Positions 25,201 through 35,200 are shown, counted from the stretch's first letter. The stretch: 55,663 nt of DNA from Beijerinckiaceae bacterium (GCA_947498445.1 CANMLK010000002.1:1-55663), one strand, 5' to 3'. The notes: generated by a model from the sequence alone, not told the origin. A program made the numbers and translations.

Positions 25201-25544
25201 AAGAGGACGGCCTTCGTGCTGTCCTCGAAGATGATGTTGTCACGCGGATAGCCGCGCCGGAACTTGGCGGCGATCTCCTTGTCGAGATCGTCCTCCTCGT
25301 CCTTGGCCTCCCAATACCCGAACGGCAGGCGGAGGTCATAGACGAGCGCGCCGTCGACCGTGCGGGGCTTACCGTCCTGCTTGGGCAGGTCGTATTCGGG
25401 GATGAAGATGAGGTCGCGGGTGCGGGCGTAGTCCTTGAGCAGGTCTTTGAACGCCTCGCGGACGACGGATTCCTTGGCCGTTCCGGAGGCGCGCTTCAGG
25501 TCGTCCAGATGGTTGAGATACTTGTCGATCGCCTATCGGCTCAT
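22242..25544 (-). pseudogene. Type ISP/IIG-like restriction-modification enzyme with amber codon 4
   Basis: From the ATG at 25544 the frame encodes 1100 codons with one interruption, TAG at 25535-25533 (codon 4). The natural sequence was probably MSRQAIDKY, with CAG changed to TAG. Domains: PD-(D/E)xK nuclease (about 1-125; Asp64 and Glu79-x-Lys81), a helical coupler (125-300), N6-adenine methyltransferase with motif I DPATGTGTF near 338 and NPPY near 452, then a target-recognition region (about 600-880) and C-terminal domain. No helicase motifs are seen, so architecture is closer to type IIG than classical ISP. No ATG, GTG or TTG occurs in frame before the GTG at 25169, which falls just after the nuclease domain. 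A methylase-only product from there is possible. The recognition region is AT-rich and carries an inserted repeat. Confidence 0.85.
22807..22952. repeat. Inverted palindromic repeat pair inside the restriction-modification gene
   Basis: Same family as 22105-22239, in tail-to-tail order: one copy at about 22807-22856 and the opposite-strand copy at 22895-22952. The element keeps the reading frame, adding roughly 50 Pro/Gly/Arg-rich residues (for example GLRPPSPAQREKG) between the recognition region and the C-terminal domain. Confidence 0.85.
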
Positions 25545-25620
25545 TGTGCCCCGCCCCGCCTGATTCGGCTGACGGTAGCTTGGGCGCCCCGGCTTATCCA
25601 ATCTGGACCTCTACGGCGTC

Positions 25621-25640
25621 ACATAAAGAAATCTTTATGT
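25621..25640. promoter_or_regulatory. Probable methionine-cycle regulator operator (SamR/SahR type) of ahcY
   Basis: ACATAAAG and CTTTATGT form perfect 8-bp arms around AAAT. The site ends five bases before the candidate -35 box of ahcY. From memory it closely resembles the operator of ArsR-type regulators of S-adenosylmethionine metabolism (SamR) in alphaproteobacteria. No such regulator gene is in the window. Confidence 0.7.
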
Positions 25641-25645
25641 CCTTA

Positions 25646-25674
25646 TTGCCTCACCTCGGGCGGCCTGCTATATG
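25646..25674 (+). promoter_or_regulatory. Probable promoter of ahcY
   Basis: TTGCCT (25646-25651) and TATATG (25669-25674) are 17 bases apart. The predicted leader is about 40 bases, too short for a known SAM or SAH riboswitch, so control is more likely by the adjacent operator. Confidence 0.5.
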
Positions 25675-25722
25675 ACTGTCCGGACGAAGAGATCCGACCC
25701 ATTCAGACAGACCGGGACCGAC

Positions 25723-27117
25723 ATGACCGATTACGCCATCGCAGATATCAAGCTCGCCGCCTACGGCCGCAAGGAACTGGACATCGCCGAAGCTGAAATG
25801 CCGGGCCTCATGTCGACGCGCGCCGAATATGGCGCGTCGCAGCCGCTCAAGGGCGCGCGCATCGCCGGCTCGCTGCACATGACCATCCAGACCGGCGTGC
25901 TCATCGAGACGCTGAAGGCGCTGGGCGCCGATGTCCGCTGGGCCTCGTGCAATATCTACTCGACGCAGGACCATGCTGCAGCGGCCATCGCCGTCGCCGG
26001 AACGCCCGTGTTCGCGATCAAGGGCGAGAGCCTCGTTGATTACTGGGAATACACCCACAAGATCTTCGAGTGGCATGACGGCGGAGTGCCGAACATGATC
26101 CTCGACGACGGCGGCGACGCCACCGTACTGATCCACCTTGGCCACCGCGCCGAGAAAGGCGACGTCGCCTTCCTGGAAAAGCCGACCAACGAGGAAGAGG
26201 AAGTTCTCTACGCCTCGATCAAGGGTCGCCTGAAGACCAACCCGGGCTTTTATACAAAGTGCGCGATCGCCATCAAGGGCGTCTCGGAAGAAACGACCAC
26301 GGGCGTGCACCGCCTCTACAACATGCAAAAGGACGGCTCGCTTCTGTGGCCGGCCATCAACGTCAACGACTCGGTCACGAAGTCGAAGTTCGACAACCTC
26401 TACGGCTGCAAGGAATCGCTGGTCGACGGCATCCGCCGCGGCACCGACGCCATGATGGCCGGCAAGGTCGCCATGGTTGCGGGCTTCGGCGATGTCGGCA
26501 AGGGCTCGGCGGCCTCGCTGCGCAACGCCGGTTGCCGCGTGCTGGTTTCTGAAATCGATCCGATCTGCGCCCTGCAGGCGGCGATGGAAGGCTATGAAGT
26601 GACGACGATGGAAGACGCCGCTCCGCGCGCCGACATTTTCGTCACCGCCACCGGCAACGTCGACGTCATCACGCTCGACCACATGCGCCAGATGAAGGAC
26701 CGCGCCATCGTCTGCAACATCGGCCATTTCGACTCGGAGATTCAGGTCGCAAACCTGAAGAACTTCAAGTGGACCAACATCAAGCCGCAGGTCGATGAGA
26801 TCGAGATCGGTCCCGAGCGTCGCATCATCCTTCTGTCGGAAGGCCGCCTCGTGAACCTCGGCAATGCGATGGGCCATCCCTCGTTCGTGATGTCCGCGTC
26901 GTTCACCAACCAGACGCTGGCGCAGATCGAGTTGTGGACCAAGCAGGGCCAGTACGAAAAGAAGGTCTACACGCTGCCCAAACACCTCGACGAGAAGGTC
27001 GCGGCGCTGCATCTGGAAAAGATTGGCGTGAAGTTGACCAAGCTTACCGACCAACAGGCAAATTATCTTGGCCTGTCGCAAACCGGCCCCTACAAGCCCG
27101 AGCATTATCGCTACTGA
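25723..27117 (+). CDS. ahcY: Adenosylhomocysteinase
   Basis: Hydrolyses S-adenosylhomocysteine to adenosine and homocysteine, removing the inhibitor left by methyltransferases. Length is 464 residues, usual for the bacterial enzyme with its insertion. The N-terminal [23 protein letters not shown], the substrate segment [15 protein letters not shown], the NAD-binding [14 protein letters not shown] and the C-terminal KPEHYRY tail are all conserved. The ATG at 25723 starts the family's N-terminus; 17 earlier codons are open but overlap the promoter. It has its own promoter, operator (25621-25640) and terminator (27175-27211). It stands before divL, as commonly in Hyphomicrobiales. Confidence 0.97.
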   Translation: MTDYAIADIKLAAYGRKELDIAEAEMPGLMSTRAEYGASQPLKGARIAGSLHMTIQTGVLIETLKALGADVRWASCNIYSTQDHAAAAIAVAGTPVFAIKGESLVDYWEYTHKIFEWHDGGVPNMILDDGGDATVLIHLGHRAEKGDVAFLEKPTNEEEEVLYASIKGRLKTNPGFYTKCAIAIKGVSEETTTGVHRLYNMQKDGSLLWPAINVNDSVTKSKFDNLYGCKESLVDGIRRGTDAMMAGKVAMVAGFGDVGKGSAASLRNAGCRVLVSEIDPICALQAAMEGYEVTTMEDAAPRADIFVTATGNVDVITLDHMRQMKDRAIVCNIGHFDSEIQVANLKNFKWTNIKPQVDEIEIGPERRIILLSEGRLVNLGNAMGHPSFVMSASFTNQTLAQIELWTKQGQYEKKVYTLPKHLDEKVAALHLEKIGVKLTKLTDQQANYLGLSQTGPYKPEHYRY

Positions 27118-27174
27118 ATCAATATCAGCAGCTTACGCGCAGCGGATAGCTTCGCGCGAATGGGACAAGACGAG

Positions 27175-27211
27175 AACGCCTTCGCGCCAACCAGCGCGGA
27201 GGCGTTTTCTT
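27175..27211 (+). terminator. Intrinsic terminator of ahcY
   Basis: Stem AACGCCT/AGGCGTT continued, after one T/G mismatch, by CGCGC/GCGCG around a CAACCA loop, followed by TTTTCTT. It lies 58 bases after the ahcY stop. Confidence 0.85.
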
Positions 27212-27322
27212 ATGGTTAACGCAATTCTCAATCCTCGCTGGTGAAGTTACATTGAAGTGATTCGGCGGGGGCGAGGCCCAAGGCTCCGCGTCGGACACCC
27301 GGACTGAGACAGGACCCGAAGC

Positions 27323-29887
27323 ATGGATTTGCGGCGTCGCTTTGGCAGCGTTCCGTCCGGAACGCACACGATGACTCACGCCCTTCGACGGCGCACCCTC
27401 CTTGTCTCGTCAGCCCTGTGGCTTGCGCCCAGCGCGGCGATGGCCAATCCGCTATCTCTGGCGCACCTGGATCGCGCGATGGCGTCTCATGGCGCCGCCG
27501 GCGCAACGCTGTTCGCCGCGCTCGCCGCGGTGACATGCGCAGGCGCGCTCGTTCATCTCGCCAGCCGGCGCAAATGGGCTGCGCGCGAACGCCAGCTCGT
27601 CAACGACCTGACGCAGACGCGCGCTGATCTTGATCGCTCAAATTCTTTCCTCGCATCTGAGTCGCAAATCCTGGTTTCGTGGGGGCACGCCGGCGCTGAG
27701 CCCGACGTCGCGGGCGATCTCTCGCTGGCGATGGAACAGCCTGCGCCGCAGCGCGTGCTGGCGTTCGGCGCCTGGTTGCCGCCGTCCTTCGCGAAAGATC
27801 TTGATCGCTGCGTCGAAACGCTGCGCGCGCGGGGCGAAGGCTTTCGCATGCCGCTGGTGACGCTGAGCGGGCGCCATCTGGAAGCGCAAGGCCGGGCCGT
27901 GGGAGGCCGCGCCGTGCTGCGCATCCGCGACGTGTCCGGCGACCGGCTTGAATTGACGCAATTGCGGGAGCGGCATACGCGCGCCATGCTGGAAGCGGAC
28001 GGGCTGCGAGCGCTGCTCGACGCTTTGCCAAGCCCCGTGTGGATGCGCGACTCCAAAGGTGCGCTGGCCTGGGTGAACGGCGCCTACGCCCGCGCCGTTG
28101 AAGCAACCGACCCGCGCGACGCGGTCGCACGCGGAATCGAACTTCTGGAAAAACCCACGCGCGACGCAGCATGTGAGGCGCGCGCTCGTGGCGAAGTGTG
28201 GCGCGGCAACGCCGGCGCCATCGTGGCCGGTCAACGCCATCGTCTCGAAATCACAGAAGCGCCCTCTTCCAGCGGCGCCATCGGCATGGCGATCGACCAA
28301 ACCGAACTTGAAGGCGCGCGCGCCGATCTCAGCCGCCAGATGGAAGCCCACGCCCGCACGCTGGATCAATTGTCCACCGGGGTGGCGATTTTCGATCGCA
28401 CCAAGCGTCTCGTGTTTCACAATACGGCTTATCGCCAGTTCTGGTCGCTCGACGGCGCCTGGCTCGAATCCAGCCCCGGCGATACGGAGATTCTCGACAA
28501 ACTGCGGGCGGAGCGCCGCCTGCCCGAACAGGCAGACTTCCGCGTGTGGAAAGCTGGCCTGATGGACGCCTATCATTCCACCGAGACCAGCGAGCACATC
28601 TGGTATCTGCCAGACAGGCGCACGTTGCGCGTCGTCATCACGCCCAACAATCAGGGCGGCGTGACCTACCTGTTCGACGATGTGACCGACAGCTACCGCT
28701 TGCAGACGCAATATCGCGCGCTCGTGACCGTGCAGGGCGAAACCCTTGATACGCTGCGGGAAGGCGTTGCTGTGTTTGGCGCGGACGGACGCCTGAAGCT
28801 GGCCAATGTCGCCTTCTCCCAGATGTGGTCGCTCGACCACGACGACGTTAAACGCAAGTTGCATGAGGCCGAGGCGATCCGAACCCGTGCGCCGCACGTG
28901 GACGACATCGCCGGCGCCTGCCATCCGCAATGCGCGGACGACGAATTGTGGGACGACCTGCGCAGCGTCATTGCCGGCTTCCACGAGGCCCGCACGGGCT
29001 TTGCGCGGCGCGTGCGCCGGGCGGACCAACGCGTGCTCGATAGCGCAGCAATGCCTTTGCCGGACGGCTCGACGCTGGTGACTTTCTCTGATGTGACGGC
29101 CGCCGCGGATTTCGAACGCGCGCTCACCGAACGCAACGAAGCGCTTCTCACGGCGCAGAAGCTGCGCGAAGATTTCGTGCACCACGTGTCCTACGAGCTG
29201 CGTTCGCCGCTCACCAACATCATCGGCTACATCCATCTGCTCGGCGACAAGGCCGTGGGCAATCTCAACGACAAGCAGCGCGAATATGCGGACCACATCC
29301 TCAATTCGTCCGACGCGCTGCTCGCCATCATCAACGACATTCTTGATCTCGCGACCATCGACGCCGATGCGCTTGAACTGGAACTGGTGGACGTTGTCGC
29401 GATTGAAACGATGCAGGCCGCCGCAGAGGGTGTGCAGGATCGGCTGAAAGAACTCGACATCACACTGAACATCGTTGCGCTGGATGGCGTCGGCCAGTTC
29501 CGCGCCGACGCCAAGCGGGTGCGGCAGATCCTGTTCAATCTTCTCTCGAACGCCATCGGCTTCTCATCACCGGGCCAGACCGTGACGCTCGCAGCCATGC
29601 GACGCGGCGACGACGTGATCTTCAAGGTAACGGATCAGGGCCGCGGCATTCCGCGCGAGGTGCTCGACCGCGTGTTTGAACGCTTCAGCTCCCACACCGT
29701 CGGCACGCGCCATCGCGGCGTCGGGTTGGGCCTGTCCATCGTACGCTCGCTGGTTGAATTGCATGGCGGCCGGGTCCACATCGAGTCTGCGCCCGGCGAG
29801 GGCACGGTCGTGACGTGCATCTTCCCGAACGGCGCGGCGCAGGGCGCGCTGACGCCCGATCTGGAGGCGGCCAAAAATGTCCGGTGA
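27323..29887 (+). CDS. divL: DivL-type PAS sensor kinase with Tyr in place of the catalytic His
   Basis: An 854-residue membrane protein homologous to DivL, a cell-cycle regulator that acts on the CckA-CtrA pathway in alphaproteobacteria. Two N-terminal hydrophobic segments (about residues 24-40 and 58-80) are followed by several PAS-like domains (about 215-600), a dimerisation helix pair and an ATPase domain. The H-box reads VSYELRSPL, so Tyr624 stands where other kinases have the phospho-acceptor His; this is the defining DivL trait. N-box NLLSNA, G1 DQGRGIP and G2 GVGLGLSI are intact. The ATG at 27323 has AGGA about ten bases upstream; an ATG at 27371 is an alternative. Its end overlaps the next gene by 11 bases. 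Confidence 0.9.
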   Translation: MDLRRRFGSVPSGTHTMTHALRRRTLLVSSALWLAPSAAMANPLSLAHLDRAMASHGAAGATLFAALAAVTCAGALVHLASRRKWAARERQLVNDLTQTRADLDRSNSFLASESQILVSWGHAGAEPDVAGDLSLAMEQPAPQRVLAFGAWLPPSFAKDLDRCVETLRARGEGFRMPLVTLSGRHLEAQGRAVGGRAVLRIRDVSGDRLELTQLRERHTRAMLEADGLRALLDALPSPVWMRDSKGALAWVNGAYARAVEATDPRDAVARGIELLEKPTRDAACEARARGEVWRGNAGAIVAGQRHRLEITEAPSSSGAIGMAIDQTELEGARADLSRQMEAHARTLDQLSTGVAIFDRTKRLVFHNTAYRQFWSLDGAWLESSPGDTEILDKLRAERRLPEQADFRVWKAGLMDAYHSTETSEHIWYLPDRRTLRVVITPNNQGGVTYLFDDVTDSYRLQTQYRALVTVQGETLDTLREGVAVFGADGRLKLANVAFSQMWSLDHDDVKRKLHEAEAIRTRAPHVDDIAGACHPQCADDELWDDLRSVIAGFHEARTGFARRVRRADQRVLDSAAMPLPDGSTLVTFSDVTAAADFERALTERNEALLTAQKLREDFVHHVSYELRSPLTNIIGYIHLLGDKAVGNLNDKQREYADHILNSSDALLAIINDILDLATIDADALELELVDVVAIETMQAAAEGVQDRLKELDITLNIVALDGVGQFRADAKRVRQILFNLLSNAIGFSSPGQTVTLAAMRRGDDVIFKVTDQGRGIPREVLDRVFERFSSHTVGTRHRGVGLGLSIVRSLVELHGGRVHIESAPGEGTVVTCIFPNGAAQGALTPDLEAAKNVR

Positions 29888-31430
29888 CGCGTCCGATTCA
29901 GGACATCCTGTCGCGACCTGGCGAATGGAGATCGAGAACGAACGCGAACTGGAAGCCCTGGCAGTCGAAATTGCGGGGCTCGTCAAAGCCGAAGATCTCG
30001 TCACGCTGACGGGCGACCTTGGCGCTGGCAAGACAGCGCTGGCACGCGCGCTGATCCGGCGCTTGTGCAACGACCCGACGCTGGAGGCGCCGAGCCCCAC
30101 CTTCACCCTGATGCAAATATACGAGGGCGCGCATTTCCCCATTGTTCACGCCGACCTCTACCGGGTGAAGTCGCCTGAAGAGCTTGGCGAACTTGGCTGG
30201 GATGAGGCTGCAGACGGCGCGCTTGTGCTTGTGGAATGGGCCGACCGGATGGGCGACGCCCTTTCCAGCGACAGGCTGGATGTTGCGCTGGCGCTGGACG
30301 CGGCGCGCGGGGAGAGCTGGCGTGAAGTCACGCTGACCGGGCATGGCGACTTCGCCGAGCGTCTTGATCGCGCCCGCACCCTCTCGCACTTGCTGCAAAG
30401 CTCCGGCTGGGCGGACGCGACGCGCACATTCATGCTGGGCGACGCCTCCGTGCGCGCCTATGAGCGCCTGCACAAGCCGAACGGCGAACGCGCGATCCTG
30501 ATGATCTCACCACCGCGCCCAGACGGGCCGCCGGTGCGATTCGGCAAGCCCTACAGCGCGATTGCGCGTCTGGCGGAAACCATCGAACCTTTCATCGCCA
30601 TGGCCGAAGCCATTACTGCCAAAGGTGTGACTGCGCCGCGCATCTTCGCCTATGACACCGACGCAGGCCTCGCCATCATCGAGGATCTGGGGACCGAAGG
30701 CGTGCTCGATGATGAGGGCGCGCCAGAGCCCGAACGCTATCGCGTAGCCACGACCATTCTCGCATTTCTGCACGCGACCGACACGCCGCGCACCATTCCC
30801 AGCGTTCACGGCCGCTCGTACTCCATACCGGCCTATGATCTGGACGCGCTGCTGATCGAAGTGGAGCTTCTGGCGGAATGGTATGCGCCGCACGTTGGCG
30901 GCGTGAAACTCTCCTCGGCGGCAAAAGCAATCTTCCTGTCACTCTGGCGCAGCACGTTGAGCGAGCTGGCGAACGCGCGCAGCACATGGGTTCTGCGCGA
31001 TTATCACTCGCCGAACCTGATCTGGCTTCCCGAGCGTGAAGGTCTTGCGCGCGTTGGCGTGATCGACTTTCAGGATTGCGTGCTCGGTCATCCCGCCTAC
31101 GACGTTGCATCCCTGCTGCAGGATGCGCGCGTGAACGTTTCAGATGAACTGGAGCTGCGCCTCCTGTCGCATTACGCAGTCACACGCAGCAAGGCGGACA
31201 CCGATTTCGTGATGTCCGATTTCGCCGCAGCCTATGCAATCCTGGGCGCGCAGCGCGCCACCAAGATTCTTGGCATTTTCACGCGTCTTGACCGGCGTGA
31301 CGGCAAGCCCGCCTATCTGGCGCACATCCCGCGTGTTGAGCGCTATCTGATCAAAAACCTCGAACATCCGGCGCTTGCAGCCATCAAGGGCTGGTATAAG
31401 ACTCATCTGCCGCGACTCATCGCGGAGTGA
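29877..31430 (+). CDS. tsaE: Fusion of TsaE (t6A ATPase) and AmgK-like sugar kinase
   Basis: A 517-residue two-domain protein. Residues ~20-160 are TsaE, the ATPase of the tRNA threonylcarbamoyladenosine (t6A37) complex: P-loop GDLGAGKT (46-53), PSPTFTL and HADLYR, then LVEWADRM. Residues ~175-517 have the aminoglycoside-phosphotransferase fold of AmgK, an anomeric kinase for N-acetylmuramate/N-acetylglucosamine: GDASVRAYERL, the catalytic LRDYHSPNLIWL and metal-binding GVIDFQDCVLGHPAYDVASLL. The following murU encodes the next enzyme of that recycling route, supporting the AmgK call. Such fusions are common in Hyphomicrobiales. It overlaps divL by 11 bases. Confidence 0.9.
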   Translation: MSGDASDSGHPVATWRMEIENERELEALAVEIAGLVKAEDLVTLTGDLGAGKTALARALIRRLCNDPTLEAPSPTFTLMQIYEGAHFPIVHADLYRVKSPEELGELGWDEAADGALVLVEWADRMGDALSSDRLDVALALDAARGESWREVTLTGHGDFAERLDRARTLSHLLQSSGWADATRTFMLGDASVRAYERLHKPNGERAILMISPPRPDGPPVRFGKPYSAIARLAETIEPFIAMAEAITAKGVTAPRIFAYDTDAGLAIIEDLGTEGVLDDEGAPEPERYRVATTILAFLHATDTPRTIPSVHGRSYSIPAYDLDALLIEVELLAEWYAPHVGGVKLSSAAKAIFLSLWRSTLSELANARSTWVLRDYHSPNLIWLPEREGLARVGVIDFQDCVLGHPAYDVASLLQDARVNVSDELELRLLSHYAVTRSKADTDFVMSDFAAAYAILGAQRATKILGIFTRLDRRDGKPAYLAHIPRVERYLIKNLEHPALAAIKGWYKTHLPRLIAE

Positions 31431-31457
31431 CGAGTCGTTTCCCCGGATAACAAGCGC

Positions 31458-32201
31458 ATGACGTTTTCTGTCACCGCAGGGGCGCGCGCGCCCTTGCCAG
31501 CCATGGTCTTCGCGGCGGGTCTTGGCACGCGCATGCGGCCGATCACCCACACATTGCCAAAGCCGCTTGTCAAGGTTGCCGGCCGCGCGTTGATCGATCA
31601 CACGCTGGATCGTCTCGTGGAAGCGGGCGTCGAGACGGCCGTCGTGAATGTTCACTGGCTGCCTGACCTCATCGTCAATCATCTGCAAACACGCACCGCG
31701 CCGAAGATCGTCATTTCCGACGAGCGCGAAAAGCTGCTCGATCAGGGCGGCGGCATCATGAAGGCGATGGATCATCTGGGCCCGGACGCCTTCATCATCT
31801 GCAACACGGACGCCATCTGGCTGGAAGGGCCGCGCTCAAATCTGCGCCGCATGATCGCCGCGTGGGACCCTCAAAAAATGGACATTCTGCTGCTCGTCGC
31901 GACCACCGCCACAAGCGTGGGCGTCGACTGGCCGGGCGACTTCCAGATGCTTGGCGACGGACGCCTCGTGAAACGCGAGGAGCGCACAGTCGCGCCGTTC
32001 GTCTATTCCGGTTTCGGCATCATCAAGGCCGGTCTCTTCGCCAACGAGTCGCGCGATGTTTTTTCGCTCGCACCGTTCTTTTTCGACGCGGCGCAACGCG
32101 GCAAGCTGCACGGCGTGCGGCTTGAAGGACAATGGCTGCATGTGGGCGCGCCCGAGGCTATCGAAGAGGCGGAGCGCACGTTCGTCCGCTCGGCACTTTA
32201 G
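31458..32201 (+). CDS. murU: N-acetylmuramate 1-phosphate uridylyltransferase-like nucleotidyltransferase
   Basis: A 247-residue sugar-1-phosphate nucleotidyltransferase. The N-terminal signature is VFAAGLGTRMRPIT with the catalytic Lys in LPKPLVKVAG; a metal-binding Asp lies in ICNTDAIW. In Pseudomonas MurU activates MurNAc-1-phosphate with UTP, bypassing de novo UDP-MurNAc synthesis and giving intrinsic resistance to fosfomycin. The placement straight after the AmgK domain makes MurU the best call; a mannose-1-phosphate guanylyltransferase is the alternative. It ends two bases before the addB start. Confidence 0.85.
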   Translation: MTFSVTAGARAPLPAMVFAAGLGTRMRPITHTLPKPLVKVAGRALIDHTLDRLVEAGVETAVVNVHWLPDLIVNHLQTRTAPKIVISDEREKLLDQGGGIMKAMDHLGPDAFIICNTDAIWLEGPRSNLRRMIAAWDPQKMDILLLVATTATSVGVDWPGDFQMLGDGRLVKREERTVAPFVYSGFGIIKAGLFANESRDVFSLAPFFFDAAQRGKLHGVRLEGQWLHVGAPEAIEEAERTFVRSAL

Positions 32202-32203
32202 CG

Positions 32204-35200
32204 ATGGTGGAGCGCCGCGCGCCCAACGTCTGCTCCATCGCGCCCGGCGCGCCCTTCCTGGCAACCTTCGCGCGCGCCTTGATGGATGGACGCATTGTCG
32301 AGGGCTTTCCCGACGCGCGTGACCCGACCTCGCTTGCTCAAGCCACTATTTATGTTCCGACCCGCCGCGCGGCGCGTGCGCTCGCCCTTGAGCTGGCGCA
32401 GATCGCCAGCAGCGATGTGATCATCCTGCCGCGCATTGTGCCGCTTGGCGTGATGGAGGGCGTGGAAAACGATCTCCTGTTTGACGCATCGACACCCGAT
32501 AGCGAACTCGCGCGCCTGCTGGGTGAGGACGTGCCGGACGCAGTGCCGGACATGCAACGCAGGCTTACGCTCACGCAACTTGTCCACGCGTGGAGCAAGC
32601 AGGTGCGCAACGCGATCCAGTCGGTTGGGCCTGACGGAAAGATCACCGCGCGTGAGGATGAGCCGATGCTCGTCGCCGTCGCGCCCGCGCATGCGTTTCA
32701 TCTGGCCGGCGACCTCAGCGCGCTGATCGACGAAATGATCATCGAAGACGTCGACTGGTCGCGGCTGAATGATCTGGCGCCCGAAGGCCTAGCGAAATAC
32801 TGGGGCATCACGCTCGAGTTTCTCAAGATCGCCACGAGCGAATGGCCAAAACACCTTGAGGCGCTTGGCCTCACCGACAAGGCTGCGCTTCAGATGGCGC
32901 TTATCCGTCGGCGCGTTGCGCAAATCGAGGCGGGCGCATCTCTCGGCGTCGAGATTGTTGCGGGCTCAACCGGCGCCAACGTCGCCACGGCGCATCTTAT
33001 GGCTGCGATTGCAAGATCGCCGCGCGGCGCAATCGTTTTGCCTGGCCTCGACAAGTCGCTCGATGACGAATCATGGTCGGCCATTGCCGGCGAGCGCAGT
33101 GATCCGGCCTCCGGCCATCCGCAGGGCGCGTTCCGTCGTTTGCTGCCGCTGGTTGGATTAGCCCGCGAAGACGTGAGAGAACTTGGCGCTGCAGCGCAGG
33201 ACATTTCACCTCGCATGACGCTTGTGTGCGAAGCCATGCGCCCGGCCGAAACAACCGAACGCTGGAGCGCATGGCGGCGCGGCAAAAGCGACGCCGCGAT
33301 CAAGGACGCGTTGCATGGCGTGGCTATCATCGAGGCGGCGGACGAACGCGAGGAAGCGCTGGCGATCGCCATTGCGCTGCGCGAAGCGATTGAACAACCC
33401 CATGTGACCGCAGCCCTCATCACGCCGGACCGCAACCTCGCGCGGCGCGTGCGCGGCGAATTGCAACGCTGGAACATTGAACTTGACGATTCCGGCGGCG
33501 ACCCGCTCGCAAATGCATCGCTGGGCGTGCTGGCGCGCCTCGCGCTTGATTGCGCGCAACCTTCATGCGCGTCCGCGCCCATTCTTGCGCTGTTGCGACA
33601 TCCGCTTGTGCGCCTTGGCTTTCCTGCAGCCGTCATCGGGCGCCGCGTCAGCGACGCGGAGCTTGGCCTGCTGCGTGGATCGCAACCCGATCTGAGCGAC
33701 CCCGTAAAGCTGGCGCACGAAACCCACGAGCGCGTGAGCAAAGACTGGCGTGTGCACCCAACGATCAGAGGGCTTACCGAGTCCGATTGGGAAGGCGCGG
33801 GCGAATTGCTTGCGCGACTGCAAAGCGCGCTTCAACCTCTGCGCAGCATCAGCGGGTCAGGGCGCGGCGCACAAGTGCGCGCATGGGTTGAGGCGCATGG
33901 CGCCAGTGTGCGCGCACTGCTGGCGCAAGCGCCGGGTGAAGACTCGAACGCTATCGAAGATCTACCCATTCTGTCGCTGCTTCTTGAAGAGCTGGCGCGC
34001 GCCGGAGACTTTGAAGGCGGGCTTGGCGCGGAGGATTATGCGGTCTTCTTCCAGACCGCCGCGCGGGAAACCACGGTGCGCCGTCAGCGCGCGCATCATC
34101 CACGCATCAAGAGCCTTGGCCTGCTCGAAGCGCGCCTGATGTCCAGCTACATCGTGGTTCTAGCAGGCCTTGACGAAGCAGTGTGGCCGCCAGCGGCGAA
34201 AACAGATTCATTTCTCAGCCGCCCCATGCGCGCGGAACTGGGACTGAGCGCGCCGGAACGCCGCATCGGGCAGACGGCGCACGACTTTGTGCAAGCCTTC
34301 GGGGCAAAACGCGTCTTCCTCACACGCGCAAAGAAGCGCGCGGGCGCGCCCACTACGCCGTCGCGATTTTTGCAACGGCTTGGCGCCGTGGCGGGCGAAC
34401 CCTTAAGCGCGTGCAAGACAGAGGGAGCGCGATATCTTGCTCTGGCGCAGGCACTGGATGCATTGAGCGATCTCAAGCCCGTTTCGCGGCCCGAGCCAAA
34501 GCCGCCCGTTGACCTTCGCCCCAAACAGCTTTCGGTAACGCGGATCGAAACGCTGCGGCGCGATCCCTACGCCATCTACGCCGAGCGCATTTTGAAGCTG
34601 AAGCCGCTTGACGGACTGGATGAAGACGAAACAGCGCAGGGCTTTGGCACGCGCATGCATGAAGCGCTTGCGCGCTTTCAGAAAGACAACCCCAACGGCG
34701 CAGGCGTCAACGCCAGAAAAGATCTGCTCGCCATCGCTGCGGAGGTCTTCGATGATCTGCGCAACGACCCGGAGTTCGAGGCGTTCAAGTGGCCCCGCAT
34801 CGAAGCGATTTGCGAAGCATGGCTTGGCTGGGACGCAAAGCGCCGCCCGGACATTGCGCGCGTTCAAATAGAAGAAAACGCGGCGCTCGACTTAAAGCTT
34901 GCCGACGGAAGCGATTTCACGCTGAGCGCCACGGCTGATCGCATCGAGAAGCTGGCGGACGGCACGTATGTCGTCATCGACTACAAGACGGGAACGCCAC
35001 CCTCCAGGAAAATGGTTGCGGCGGGTTTTGCGCCGCAATTGACGCTCGAAGCCGACATGATCCGGCGGGGCGCGTTTGGCGGGGTCGAAGGCGGCGCGAA
35101 GGTGAGCGACGCGCTGTATGTTAAGCTCGGCGGCGCCGAAGGCGTGGAAGACAAGGACATCATCGACAGGAGCAAAGGCAAGAGCGTGGCGCAGCTTGGC

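Noticed and set aside
25675-25722. SAM or SAH riboswitch upstream of ahcY
   Set aside because: The leader after the best promoter is only about 40 bases and has no pseudoknot or conserved core of a known class; a protein operator explains control better.
24015-25796. 593-codon plus-strand open frame across the restriction-modification gene and ahcY start
   Set aside because: It is antisense to conserved methylase motifs and runs into ahcY out of frame. Its Leu/Val/Arg/Asp-rich translation matches no known family.
25651-27105. 484-codon minus-strand open frame antisense to ahcY
   Set aside because: The plus strand is a full-length adenosylhomocysteinase; the antisense frame reflects high GC at third positions.
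27216-27231. CtrA-binding box (TTAA-N7-TTAA) upstream of divL
   Set aside because: The first half TTAA is present, but the second half is TCAA at a spacing of eight, so the match is too poor to claim.
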